Assembly (NCBI RefSeq): GCF_009208055.1
Contig: NZ_WFKI01000023.1
Span: 1-40,083, forward strand
Direction of reading: 5' to 3'
Source: Poseidonibacter ostreae
GTDB taxonomy: Bacteria; Campylobacterota; Campylobacteria; Campylobacterales; Arcobacteraceae
DNA: 40,083 nucleotides
The position numbers and the translations under genes were made by a program. Each line of letters starts with the position of its first letter. The first letter of the stretch is position 1. The notes beneath the pieces were generated by a model, which saw only the letters and a program-made list of their open reading frames with translations, was not told where the DNA came from and ran no database searches. Of the stretch, positions 7,867-15,831 are shown piece by piece.

Positions 7867-8216
7867 AAGATTTTGATGAATGGAATAAAGTTAAGAAAGA
7901 AGTAGATAAAAGAACTAATACTATAAATGTAAAAAATAGAGAAATATATTGGGCAAGTATAGGAGAAAATATTGGCTCAGAACAAAATGGAAAAGGACAA
8001 AGTTTTTCAAGACCTATCTTAATAGTTCAAAAACTAAATAAAGAATTATTTTTGGGTGTTCCTCTATCTACAAAAACAAAAGATGGAAGCTTTTTTTATA
8101 ATTTCAACTTAAACAATATACAAAGTAATGCTCTCTTAGTACAAGTAAAAGTCTATGATGTAAAAAGATTAGATAGTAAAGTAAGCGTAATAAGTAAAGT
8201 TGAAGAAATTACTTGA
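7863..8216 (+). CDS. PemK/MazF-like endoribonuclease toxin, possibly C-terminally shortened
   Basis: The 117-residue protein has the PemK/MazF pattern: REIYWASIGENIGSEQNGKG (compare 'G.I...dLGp..G.Eq.k.RP'), SFSRPILIVQKLN, FLGVPLSTK and ALLVQVKVYDVKRLDSKVSV. MazF-type toxins cut mRNA at short sequences. The start is a GTG overlapping the radC stop (GTGA). No antitoxin gene lies beside it. The usual C-terminal helix after 'ISK.e...i' is missing: the frame stops at TGA (8214-8216), then stays open for 24 further codons to 8291 through the hairpin element. This suggests that the 3' end has been replaced or truncated. Activity is uncertain. Confidence 0.7.
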   Translation: MKDFDEWNKVKKEVDKRTNTINVKNREIYWASIGENIGSEQNGKGQSFSRPILIVQKLNKELFLGVPLSTKTKDGSFFYNFNLNNIQSNALLVQVKVYDVKRLDSKVSVISKVEEIT

Positions 8217-8476
8217 TTTGTAGTTTTCTCCCTCTTAAAGATTAAGAGGGCAGTCCCGAAGGAAATTATGTATTTATTATATCATGTGTAAAAAAATATG
8301 TCAAATATAATTATTAGAGTAATGTATCTCATGATAAGATAGCTCATCCAGAAGAATAATTGTAAAAATATTATATTATAAAATCTACAAATTACAAAAA
8401 CATTATTTTTTAAACTAGCTATTTATAAACTTTTAGTAAAATGATTATTAAAAATTACTAATTATAATGGATATAG
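8217..8476. other. Longest intergenic gap, containing a GC-rich hairpin element
   Basis: CCCTCTTA (8230-8237) pairs with TAAGAGGG (8243-8250) around AAGAT. It is followed by CAGTCCCGAAGGAAATTATG, where AAGGA precedes an ATG (8268) that opens a seven-codon frame (MYLLYHV, stop 8289-8291). The GC-rich patch stands out from the surrounding AT-rich sequence. There is no T-run after the hairpin, so it is not a classical terminator. Downstream, TAAAAT (8437-8442) is a possible -10 for hsdM. I cannot identify the element. Confidence 0.5.
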
Positions 8477-9661
8477 ATGTTCGAACAAACTTTTAAAAAT
8501 ATAGATGATATTCTTTTCAAAGATTCTGGTGCAGATAGTGAACTTGATTATATAGGTCAAACTTCTTGGATAATGTTTTTACGTTATTTAGATGAACTTG
8601 AAAATGAAAAAGCAGAAATAGCAGAACTTGAAGGAGAAGATTATTCTTTTATTTTAAAAGGAGAATATAGATGGAATACTTGGGCAACTCCAAAAAATAG
8701 TGATGGAAAAATTGACCATAATATTGCTTTGACAGGGACAGATTTAGTCTCTTTTGTAGATACAAAACTTTTTCCCTATTTAGCTTCTTTTAAACAAAGT
8801 GCAATTAGTGCTGATACTATTGAATATAAAATAGGTGAGATATTTTCTGAACTTAAAAATAAAATTCAAAGTGGATATGGATTAAGAGAGATTTTAGAAC
8901 TTGCTGATTCTTTACCTTTTAGGTCAAGCAATGATAAACACGAATTAAGTCACCTTTACGAAACAAAAATCAAAAATATGGGAAATGCAGGAAGAAACGG
9001 AGGTCAATACTACACTCCAAGACCACTAATCCGTGCTATGATAGAAGTGATAAATCCACAAATAGGTGAAACTGTTTATGATGGAGCTGTTGGATCTGCA
9101 GGGTTCTTGTGTGAAACTTACGATTATATAAAAGCAAATATGCCTAAAAATGTGGACAATCTTCAAACTCTACAAAAGAACACTTTTTATGGAAAAGAGA
9201 AAAAGAATCTAGCTTATGTAATTGGTATTATGAATATGATTTTACATGGTATAGAAGCTCCAAATATTATACATACAAATACCTTAGCAGAACCACTAAA
9301 TCAAATACAAGAAAAAGATAGATACAACATAATCCTAGCAAATCCTCCTTTTGGTGGAAAAGAGCGGAAAGAAGTACAACAAAACTTCAATATCAAAACA
9401 GGTGAAACAGCCTTTTTATTTATGCAACACTTTATCAAATCACTAAAAGCAGGAGGTCGTGCAGCAGTAGTTATAAAAAACACAGTTTTATCAAATACAG
9501 ATAATGCTTCAGTGGCTTTACGAAAACATTTACTAGAATCTTGTAATCTTCATACAGTCTTAGATATGCCCGCAGGTACTTTTACAGGAGCTGGAGTAAA
9601 AACGGTAGTACTATTTTTTACAAAGGGGAAGAGACCAAAAAAACTTGGTTTTACTCACTAA
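8477..9661 (+). CDS. hsdM: Type I restriction-modification methyltransferase subunit HsdM, frameshifted after residue 382
   Basis: HsdM is the adenine-N6 methyltransferase subunit of a type I system. The fragment has the HsdM N-terminal helical domain (residues 1-130), GGQYYTPRPLIRAM (175-188), AdoMet motif I as DGAVGSAGF (202-210) and catalytic motif IV NPPF (289-292). The family normally runs to about 480-500 residues, but here the frame ends at 394 with an atypical tail (KGKRPKKLGFTH). Reading one base back from AAAGGGG at 9622-9628 gives KGEETKKTWFYSLNAGRN, the expected continuation, which joins the open frame to 9930. So one base is missing, or -1 slippage is needed. An A7 run at 9637-9643, in frame as A_AAA_AAA, is a second possible slip site. 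HsdS and HsdR follow on the same strand. Confidence 0.88.
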   Translation: MFEQTFKNIDDILFKDSGADSELDYIGQTSWIMFLRYLDELENEKAEIAELEGEDYSFILKGEYRWNTWATPKNSDGKIDHNIALTGTDLVSFVDTKLFPYLASFKQSAISADTIEYKIGEIFSELKNKIQSGYGLREILELADSLPFRSSNDKHELSHLYETKIKNMGNAGRNGGQYYTPRPLIRAMIEVINPQIGETVYDGAVGSAGFLCETYDYIKANMPKNVDNLQTLQKNTFYGKEKKNLAYVIGIMNMILHGIEAPNIIHTNTLAEPLNQIQEKDRYNIILANPPFGGKERKEVQQNFNIKTGETAFLFMQHFIKSLKAGGRAAVVIKNTVLSNTDNASVALRKHLLESCNLHTVLDMPAGTFTGAGVKTVVLFFTKGKRPKKLGFTH

Positions 9662-9675
9662 ACGCTGGGCGAAAT

Positions 9676-9930
9676 ATGGGGAAAACAAATCCTTTAAATG
9701 ATAAAGATATGAAAGATTTTATAGCTTTACAAAAAGAGAAAAAAGATAGTGATAACTCTTGGACTATAAATATAAGTGATTTAGATGAAAATACTTATGA
9801 TTTATCGGTTAAAAATCCATTTGTAAAAGAAGAAGAACCTCTTAGAACTCCAGTTGATATTTTAGAAAATATGAAAAGATTGGATGATGAGACTAGGGAT
9901 ATTTTAGATTCTATTGGTAAGATTGTATGA
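9676..9930 (+). CDS. hsdM: C-terminal part of HsdM, in the -1 frame
   Basis: This is not an independent gene. The 84 residues beginning MGKTNPLNDKDMKDF, with SWTINISDLDENTYDLSVKNP later, are the conserved C-terminus of HsdM ('GKTNPLND.Dl..F' and 'yDLSvKNP'). Its frame is already open from about 9622, giving 18 further HsdM-like residues before the ATG at 9676. No ribosome site precedes that ATG, so re-initiation is unlikely to give useful product. The last four bases (ATGA) overlap the hsdS start, the normal coupling between hsdM and hsdS, which argues that the operon was intact until recently or still works by frameshifting. Confidence 0.85.
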   Translation: MGKTNPLNDKDMKDFIALQKEKKDSDNSWTINISDLDENTYDLSVKNPFVKEEEPLRTPVDILENMKRLDDETRDILDSIGKIV

Positions 9931-11081
9931 GTAATTGGGATTATGGAATACTAGATCATGCAGTGAAGAAAGCATCTTCAAATATATCTATTAACAAAGT
10001 ACAAGATGATGAAGGTTCTTATCCTTTATATGGAGCAAAAGGACTTGTAAAAACAATTTCTTTTTATCAGCAAGAAAAAGATTATATAGCTGTAATTAAA
10101 GATGGAGCAGGAATTGGTAGAATTTCAAAACATCCGAAAGAATCTTCAATTGTTGCAACAATGCAATACATTATTCCAAAAGAGGAATACGATATTGATT
10201 TTATATATTATTTTTTAGAATCAATAGATTTGAAAAAATATAGAAATGGAAGTACTATTCCGCATATTTATTATAGAGATTATAAAAATGAAGCCTTTCC
10301 TTTTGTAAAAATAGATGAACAAAAACAAATTGTAGAAATTTTAGATACAGCTTTTGAAGCTCTTGAAAAAGCAAAAATAAATCTTGAAAAAAACCTTAAA
10401 AATACAAAAGAACTTTTTGATAGTAAATTAAATGAAATATTTTCTCAAAAAGGGGAAGGTTGGGAAGAAAGAAAATTAGAAGATTTGTCTGATAGTAAAA
10501 AAGCTATTGTTTCGGGACCTTTTGGTTCAAATTTAAAAGTTGCAGACTATAGGGATAGTGGAGTTCCTATTTTGCGTTTACAAAATGTTGGAAAAGGGAA
10601 ATTCATTGAAAAAGATATTAAATATATTGAGAAAGAAAAGGCAGAAGAACTAAAATCTCATTCTTTTGTTGTAGGAGATATTGTTTTAGCTAAGCTCGGT
10701 ATTCCTATTGGTAAAACTTGTATTATTCCTGAAACTTTTGAAGACGGAATTATTCTTGCTGATATTGTTAGGATTCGTCCAGATAAAAAAATAGTTAACT
10801 ATAAATATCTAGAATATTTTTTAAATACAAATTTATCGGTATCCCAATTAACAAAAGAAATATCAGGGGCAACAAGACCAAGAGTTAATTTATCTAATGT
10901 TAGAAATATAGTTGCTCCAATTCTTTCTTTAAAAGTACAAAATAATATTGTTGAAGAAATAAATATTTTAGAAAACAAAACAAAACAACTAGAACAAAAA
11001 TACCAACAAAAATTAGACAACCTAGAAGAATTAAAAAAATCTCTACTTCAAAAAGCTTTTTCAGGAGAGCTTACAAAATAA
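9927..11081 (+). CDS. hsdS: Type I restriction-modification specificity subunit HsdS
   Basis: HsdS recognises the bipartite DNA target and assembles with two HsdM and two HsdR. The 384-residue protein has two target recognition domains (about 1-145 and 188-335), each followed by a conserved helical spacer. The first spacer is DEQKQIVEILDTAFEALEKAK with NTKELFDSKLNEIF. The second is a Lys/Glu/Gln-rich coiled coil ending LEELKKSLLQKAFSGELTK, the typical HsdS C-terminus. The second recognition domain starts at WEERKLEDLSD and includes SGPFGSNLK and GATRPRVNLSNVRN. The recognised sequence cannot be predicted from this reading. The start overlaps the hsdM frame by four bases. Confidence 0.9.
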   Translation: MSNWDYGILDHAVKKASSNISINKVQDDEGSYPLYGAKGLVKTISFYQQEKDYIAVIKDGAGIGRISKHPKESSIVATMQYIIPKEEYDIDFIYYFLESIDLKKYRNGSTIPHIYYRDYKNEAFPFVKIDEQKQIVEILDTAFEALEKAKINLEKNLKNTKELFDSKLNEIFSQKGEGWEERKLEDLSDSKKAIVSGPFGSNLKVADYRDSGVPILRLQNVGKGKFIEKDIKYIEKEKAEELKSHSFVVGDIVLAKLGIPIGKTCIIPETFEDGIILADIVRIRPDKKIVNYKYLEYFLNTNLSVSQLTKEISGATRPRVNLSNVRNIVAPILSLKVQNNIVEEINILENKTKQLEQKYQQKLDNLEELKKSLLQKAFSGELTK

Positions 11082-11114
11082 AGTGATGATACAAAAGATA
11101 GGAGAAGAAAAAGC

Positions 11115-12110
11115 ATGAGTGATATTGTAATTTATACAAATGAACAAGGTGATATAAAATTAGATATTAGATTTGAAGATGAAAATATCTGGCTTAATCA
11201 AACTCAGCTTTGTGAAGTTTTCCAAAAATCAAAATCAACTATTAGTGAGCATATTTCTAATATATTTGATGAAAATGAACTAGATAAAGAAGGGGTTGTT
11301 CGGAATTTCCGAACAACCACTAAACATGGGGCAATTGAGGGCAAAACACAAACTAAAGATGTTAAATACTATAACCTTGATATGATAATAGCCATTGGTT
11401 TTCGAGTAAAATCCCCTCAAGGTACACAGTTTAGGATTTGGGCTAGAAAAAGATTAAACGAATATATTACCAAAGGTTTCATCTTAGATGATGAACGATT
11501 TAAAAACGGTAATAATATGAGCTATTTTGATGAACTTCAAAAAAGACTTAGAGATATACGAATCTCTGAAAGATTTTTTTATCAAAAAATAAAAGATATT
11601 TATATGACAAGTATTGATTATGACCCAAAAGATGAAAAAACAATAGAGTTTTTCAAAATAGTTCAAAACAAACTTTTATGGGCTATCTCTTCCCAAACAG
11701 CAGCCGAACTTGTACACAATCGTGTAGATATAAATAAACCTCTTTTAGGAATGTCCTCTTTTGATAAAGAAAATAAAAACATCACAAAAAAAGATGTAAG
11801 TATTGCAAAAAACTATTTGAATGAAGAAGAGATAAAACTTCTTGGATTGTTAGTAGAACAATACTTAGCATTTGCAGAAACAATGGCAATGCAAGAACAA
11901 GCAATGTATATGAAAGATTGGATTAGTAGATTAGATGCGATTATAAGTTTAAATGGAAAAGAATTACTAGATAATGCAGGGAAAATTTCTCACAAAATGG
12001 CACTTGAAAAATCACATTTTGAGTATGATAAATATAAGTCTGTTAAAAAAGAGATTCAAAAAAATGATAGCTTTAATGAATTAGTAAAAGATATAAAGGC
12101 TATAAAATGA
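11115..12110 (+). CDS. RhuM family protein
   Basis: The 331-residue protein matches the RhuM family: IWLNQTQLCEVFQKSKSTISEHISNIF near the start (a helix-turn-helix-like block), VVRNFRTTTKHG, YYNLDMIIAIGFRVKS, GTQFRIWARKRLNEYITKGF, then a helical C-terminal half. RhuM proteins often lie inside type I restriction loci between hsdS and hsdR, exactly as here, but their function is unknown; DNA binding is plausible from the N-terminal block. The gene follows hsdS after 33 bases and overlaps the hsdR start by four bases (ATGA). A 25-bp palindrome lies inside the coding sequence at 11294-11318. Confidence 0.85.
   Translation: MSDIVIYTNEQGDIKLDIRFEDENIWLNQTQLCEVFQKSKSTISEHISNIFDENELDKEGVVRNFRTTTKHGAIEGKTQTKDVKYYNLDMIIAIGFRVKSPQGTQFRIWARKRLNEYITKGFILDDERFKNGNNMSYFDELQKRLRDIRISERFFYQKIKDIYMTSIDYDPKDEKTIEFFKIVQNKLLWAISSQTAAELVHNRVDINKPLLGMSSFDKENKNITKKDVSIAKNYLNEEEIKLLGLLVEQYLAFAETMAMQEQAMYMKDWISRLDAIISLNGKELLDNAGKISHKMALEKSHFEYDKYKSVKKEIQKNDSFNELVKDIKAIK
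11294..11318. repeat. Perfect 12-bp inverted repeat inside the rhuM coding sequence
   Basis: GGTTGTTCGGAA (11294-11305) is followed by one T and then its exact complement TTCCGAACAACC (11307-11318). The codons read VVRNFRTT, a segment conserved in RhuM proteins, so part of the symmetry follows from coding. The exactness at third positions is nevertheless notable. It could be a protein-binding site or just coincidence. Confidence 0.6.
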
Positions 12111-14509
12111 ATGAAGCAGAAACAAGAGCTGATTTAATAGACCCGATTTTAGTAAAAGCTGGCTGGGGTGTAGTTGAAGGAAGTAGGATACGAAGAGAAT
12201 TTCCTATATCAAAAGGTAGACTTCTTGGAAACAAAAGACGAGCAGCTGCTTTAAGTGCTGATTATGTACTTATCTATAAAAACAGAAACTTAGCAGTAAT
12301 TGAAGCTAAAAAAAGAGATTTACACTATACTGATGGTCTTACGCAAGCTATTGATTATGCGACACGATTAAATATACGATATACATATAGCACAAATGGT
12401 TTACAATTTTATAGTGTTGATATGAAAGAAAGTATTCAAGAAGATTGTTTAAGTTTTCCTACTCCTGATGAATTGTGGAATATGACTTTTCCAAAAGAAC
12501 AAACTATAAGTGATAGAATATTTTCTATTCCTTTTGAAGATAAAGCAGGTTCTTGGGAACCTAGATATTACCAAAACAACGCGATTACAAAAACACTAGA
12601 AGCCGTTGCAAATGATAAAAAAAGAATCCTTCTTACACTTGCAACTGGTACAGGAAAAACAGCAATTGCTTTTCAAATAGCTTGGAAACTATTTCATTCA
12701 AAATGGAATTTACAAAAAGATTTTAAAAGAAGCCCTAGAATACTATTTTTAGCAGATAGAAATATTTTAGCCGACCAAGCATTTAATTCTTTTGGTGCAT
12801 TTGATGATGATGCTTTGATTAGAATAGACCCAAGTGAAATACGAAAAAAGAAAAAAGTTCCTACAAATGGAAGTATATTTTTTACTATTTTTCAAACCTT
12901 TATGAGTGGAGATAATGATACACCAAATTTTGGTGAATATGCAAAAGACTTTTTTGATTTTATTATTATTGATGAGTGTCATAGAGGAGGAGCTAGTGAT
13001 GAGAGCTCATGGAGAGAAATCCTTGAATACTTTGAACCAGCTGTTCAATTAGGTCTTACTGCTACTCCAAAAAGAGATGAAAATGGTGATACTTACAAAT
13101 ACTTTGGAGAACCTGTTTATATTTATTCACTAAAAGAGGGAATAAATGACGGGTTTTTGACACCATTTAAAGTAAAAGATATTTCAACTACAGGAGATAA
13201 ATATATCTTTACTCAAGATGATGAAGTTCTTGAAGGTGAAATAGAAGAGGGTAAGGAATATACAAGAGAAGAACAAAATAAAATTATAGAGATTATGGAT
13301 ATAGAAAAGTATAGAGTAAATGTTTTTATGGATTTGATAAATCAAAATCAAAAAACATTAGTCTTTTGTGAATCTCAAAATCACGCAGCAGCTATAAGAA
13401 ATCTTATAAACCAAAAAGCAGACTCAAAAAACTTAAACTATTGTTGTAGAGTAACAGCAAATGAAGGCTCAAAAGGTGAACAGTTTTTAAGAGATTTTCA
13501 AGATAATGAAAAGATAATTCCTACTATTTTAACAACATCAAAGAAACTTAGCACAGGAGTAGATGCACCTGAAATTAAAAATATCATTCTTCTAAGAGAT
13601 GTAAAATCAATGGTTGAGTTTAAACAAATAGTAGGACGTGGTACAAGACTTTTTGATGGCAAGGACTATTTTACTATTTATGATTTTTATGACAATTATA
13701 AACACTTTATAGACCCAGCTTGGGATGGTGAACCAATTGAACCAGAAGAGCCAAAACCAAAAGAGCCTTGTAAAACTTGTAATCAAAGACCTTGTATTTG
13801 TGAAAAAGAAGAACCTGAAATATGTCCAGAGTGTAGCAACAGACCTTGTGTATGTGAAAAAGAAAAAAGAAAAATGATTCGTGTAAAACTAAGTGATGGT
13901 AAATTTGCAGATTTAGATTCGATGGTAAAAACATCTTTTTATGATCCTTCTGGAAAGCCAATGTCAAGTGAGCAGTTTGTAAAAGAGCTTTTTAAAGAAA
14001 TACCAAAGTTTTTTGCAAGTGAAAAAGAGCTTAGAAGAATCTGGTCGATTCCAGATACAAGAAAAAGACTTCTTGAAGAGCTAAGTGAAGCTGGATATAC
14101 CCAAGAACAACTTGATAATTTGAAAAAAGTAGTTCATGCCCAAAATAGTGATTTATTTGATGTTTTATCATATATTGCCTATCATAAAGATATTGTACCA
14201 AGACTCCAAAGAGCAACAAAAGCAAAACTAAAAATAACCCATTATGATAATGAAAAGCAAGAGTTTTTAGACTTTGTTTTAAAACAGTATGTAGACAATG
14301 GAACAAAAGATTTAGATGATAAAAGATTAAAAGATTTATTGCTATCACAATATAGTGCCATAGAAGATGCAAAAAATAAAATAGGTGATATTAAAACGAT
14401 AAGAGAAACTTTTATAGGTTTTCAAAAATACCTTTATGAAGATGAATCAGAAAACGAAATGGATTATAATAACTTGATGGTAGCAGAACCTAGTCCTGAA
14501 TATAATTAG
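12107..14509 (+). CDS. hsdR: Type I restriction endonuclease subunit HsdR (EcoEI-like)
   Basis: HsdR is the ATP-driven DNA translocase and nuclease of the type I complex. The 800-residue protein has an N-terminal PD-(D/E)xK nuclease (D52, then AVIEAKK with E66 and K68), Walker A ATGTGKT (179-185), DECH box IIDECHRGG (about 289-292), LTATPKR (motif III) and QIVGRGTRLFDG (motif VI). Two copies of a Cys-rich motif, CxxCxxRPCxCE, at about residues 555-585 separate the motor from the C-terminal EcoEI-type helical domain. The reading frame is intact with all key motifs. Because HsdR depends on HsdM and HsdS, loss of hsdM would leave it inactive rather than toxic. It overlaps rhuM by four bases. Confidence 0.93.
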   Translation: MNEAETRADLIDPILVKAGWGVVEGSRIRREFPISKGRLLGNKRRAAALSADYVLIYKNRNLAVIEAKKRDLHYTDGLTQAIDYATRLNIRYTYSTNGLQFYSVDMKESIQEDCLSFPTPDELWNMTFPKEQTISDRIFSIPFEDKAGSWEPRYYQNNAITKTLEAVANDKKRILLTLATGTGKTAIAFQIAWKLFHSKWNLQKDFKRSPRILFLADRNILADQAFNSFGAFDDDALIRIDPSEIRKKKKVPTNGSIFFTIFQTFMSGDNDTPNFGEYAKDFFDFIIIDECHRGGASDESSWREILEYFEPAVQLGLTATPKRDENGDTYKYFGEPVYIYSLKEGINDGFLTPFKVKDISTTGDKYIFTQDDEVLEGEIEEGKEYTREEQNKIIEIMDIEKYRVNVFMDLINQNQKTLVFCESQNHAAAIRNLINQKADSKNLNYCCRVTANEGSKGEQFLRDFQDNEKIIPTILTTSKKLSTGVDAPEIKNIILLRDVKSMVEFKQIVGRGTRLFDGKDYFTIYDFYDNYKHFIDPAWDGEPIEPEEPKPKEPCKTCNQRPCICEKEEPEICPECSNRPCVCEKEKRKMIRVKLSDGKFADLDSMVKTSFYDPSGKPMSSEQFVKELFKEIPKFFASEKELRRIWSIPDTRKRLLEELSEAGYTQEQLDNLKKVVHAQNSDLFDVLSYIAYHKDIVPRLQRATKAKLKITHYDNEKQEFLDFVLKQYVDNGTKDLDDKRLKDLLLSQYSAIEDAKNKIGDIKTIRETFIGFQKYLYEDESENEMDYNNLMVAEPSPEYN

Positions 14510-14510
14510 C

Positions 14511-14557
14511 ATATATTTGTAATTATTGCTTTTTATATGCTATAATTACAAATATAT
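14511..14557. promoter_or_regulatory. 16-bp perfect inverted repeat spanning the hipA promoter (probable operator)
   Basis: ATATATTTGTAATTAT (14511-14526) and ATAATTACAAATATAT (14542-14557) are exact complements separated by 15 bases. The right arm overlaps a TATAAT -10 and the left arm covers the -35 position. This arrangement suits repression by the HipB-like protein encoded downstream. It also lies just after the hsdR stop, so a role as an RNA hairpin at the 3' end of hsdR is the alternative. Confidence 0.6.
14537..14546 (+). promoter_or_regulatory. Extended -10 promoter of hipAB
   Basis: TGCTATAAT (within 14537-14546) is an extended -10 (TGnTATAAT) with the TATAAT at 14541-14546, 28 bases before the hipA ATG. 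This would place transcription start near 14553. The element sits inside the inverted repeat described above. Confidence 0.6.
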
Positions 14558-14574
14558 ATGAATAAGGTCTGAGT

Positions 14575-15831
14575 ATGGAAAAAGTATCAATCTTTTTATT
14601 TGATAAACTAATTGCACATATGTATCAAGATGAAAATAGAATATATCTTGAGCAAATTGATGATTTGTGTCATAAAGCAAGTCCTTTGATGATATCAAAA
14701 GATATAAAAGAGATTGAAACAACTAACCTAACATACCAAGAACAAGTCGCAGGTTTTATTAGTGATTCTCTCCCTGGAAATTTTGGTAATGAGATTTTAG
14801 ATAACTACTTCTTACAAAATAAAAACACATATCCAAGTATTAGTGATAAACTAATCTTTATAGGAAATAAAGGCTTAGGTGCATTAAGATTTGAGCCTTC
14901 TATATCTGATGATACTTTACAACTTGAAACACTTGAACTAAAATCAATGTTCGAAAAAGCAAAAGAGTTAAAAAAAGGTGGCTCTTTCCACTCTTTACAA
15001 AATGCTTTTTTAGTAAGTGCTCACTCTTTTGTAGGAGGAGCAAGAGCTAAAGCTGTTGCTGCTATAAATCTTGAAGAAAAAAAAGTCTTTTTAGGAGATA
15101 GAACAAAACCTTTAGCTAAAAATTATATTCATGCGATTATAAAATATGATGATACAGCTAATGATGATGAAAATAAATCTACTTATTCAAAACTAGAATA
15201 TATTTACTATTTACTTGCAAAAAAAGCTGGAATAGATATGAGTGATTGTTATTTGCTTGAAGCTAATAATAAATACCATTTTGTAACAAAAAGATTTGAT
15301 ATAGAAGAAAATGCAAAAAGATATCATGTACATTCTCTTGCAGGACTTTTACATAATGATTATAATATTCCAAGACAAATAGGTTATGAAGATTTACTAA
15401 GAACTGCTGTTAAACTAGGAGCCATTGAAAGCTTAGAACAATTGTTTTCTCAAATGATTTTTAACTATATGTTTGTAAATCAAGATGATCATAGTAGAAA
15501 TTTTTCTTTTATGTGTGATAAGGATTTTAAATGGAGTTCAACTCCTGCTTATGATTTAACTTTTGCAAAAGGTAAAAAACAAACAATAGAACATCAACTA
15601 TTACTATATGGAAAAAATCTATCTTTAATAAATTTAGAAGATATATCAAGACTTGCAGGTGAATTTTCAATAAAGTTAGAATTTGTATCTAATTTAATAG
15701 AAAATATGAAAACTTTAAGACAAGAAGAATTGCCAAAGTTATTAAAAAAATATGACGTAAAAAAAGAAAAAATAAGACAAGTATTAGCTGAAGTAAATAA
15801 AAGAACATTTCAAGGAGTTATAGGTGAGTGA
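14575..15831 (+). CDS. HipA-like serine/threonine kinase toxin
   Basis: The 418-residue protein is a HipA family kinase. It has an N-terminal HipA N1-like domain (residues 1-115), the glycine-rich segment HSFVGGARAKAV (about 150-161) equivalent to the E. coli VAGAQEKTA loop, the catalytic motif NQDDHSRNFSF (302-312, catalytic Asp304) and PAYDLTF with metal-binding Asp327. HipA kinases inactivate translation by phosphorylating targets such as glutamyl-tRNA synthetase; the target here is unknown. All key residues are present, so it is probably active. The gene order is toxin first and HTH partner second, the reverse of E. coli hipBA. It overlaps the partner by 8 bases. Confidence 0.85.
   Translation: MEKVSIFLFDKLIAHMYQDENRIYLEQIDDLCHKASPLMISKDIKEIETTNLTYQEQVAGFISDSLPGNFGNEILDNYFLQNKNTYPSISDKLIFIGNKGLGALRFEPSISDDTLQLETLELKSMFEKAKELKKGGSFHSLQNAFLVSAHSFVGGARAKAVAAINLEEKKVFLGDRTKPLAKNYIHAIIKYDDTANDDENKSTYSKLEYIYYLLAKKAGIDMSDCYLLEANNKYHFVTKRFDIEENAKRYHVHSLAGLLHNDYNIPRQIGYEDLLRTAVKLGAIESLEQLFSQMIFNYMFVNQDDHSRNFSFMCDKDFKWSSTPAYDLTFAKGKKQTIEHQLLLYGKNLSLINLEDISRLAGEFSIKLEFVSNLIENMKTLRQEELPKLLKKYDVKKEKIRQVLAEVNKRTFQGVIGE

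Noticed and set aside
9676..9930. A separate small gene of 84 residues between hsdM and hsdS
   Set aside because: Its sequence is the conserved HsdM C-terminus, the HsdM-like reading continues upstream of its ATG in the same frame, and it has no ribosome site.
12767..14372. Minus-strand frames inside hsdR
   Set aside because: hsdR has all its motifs in the plus frame; the opposite frames have no family resemblance or ribosome sites.
8477..14509. A BREX or DISARM-type system around the restriction genes
   Set aside because: Only hsdM, hsdS, rhuM and hsdR are present; no PglZ, BrxC, DrmA or other signature gene was seen.
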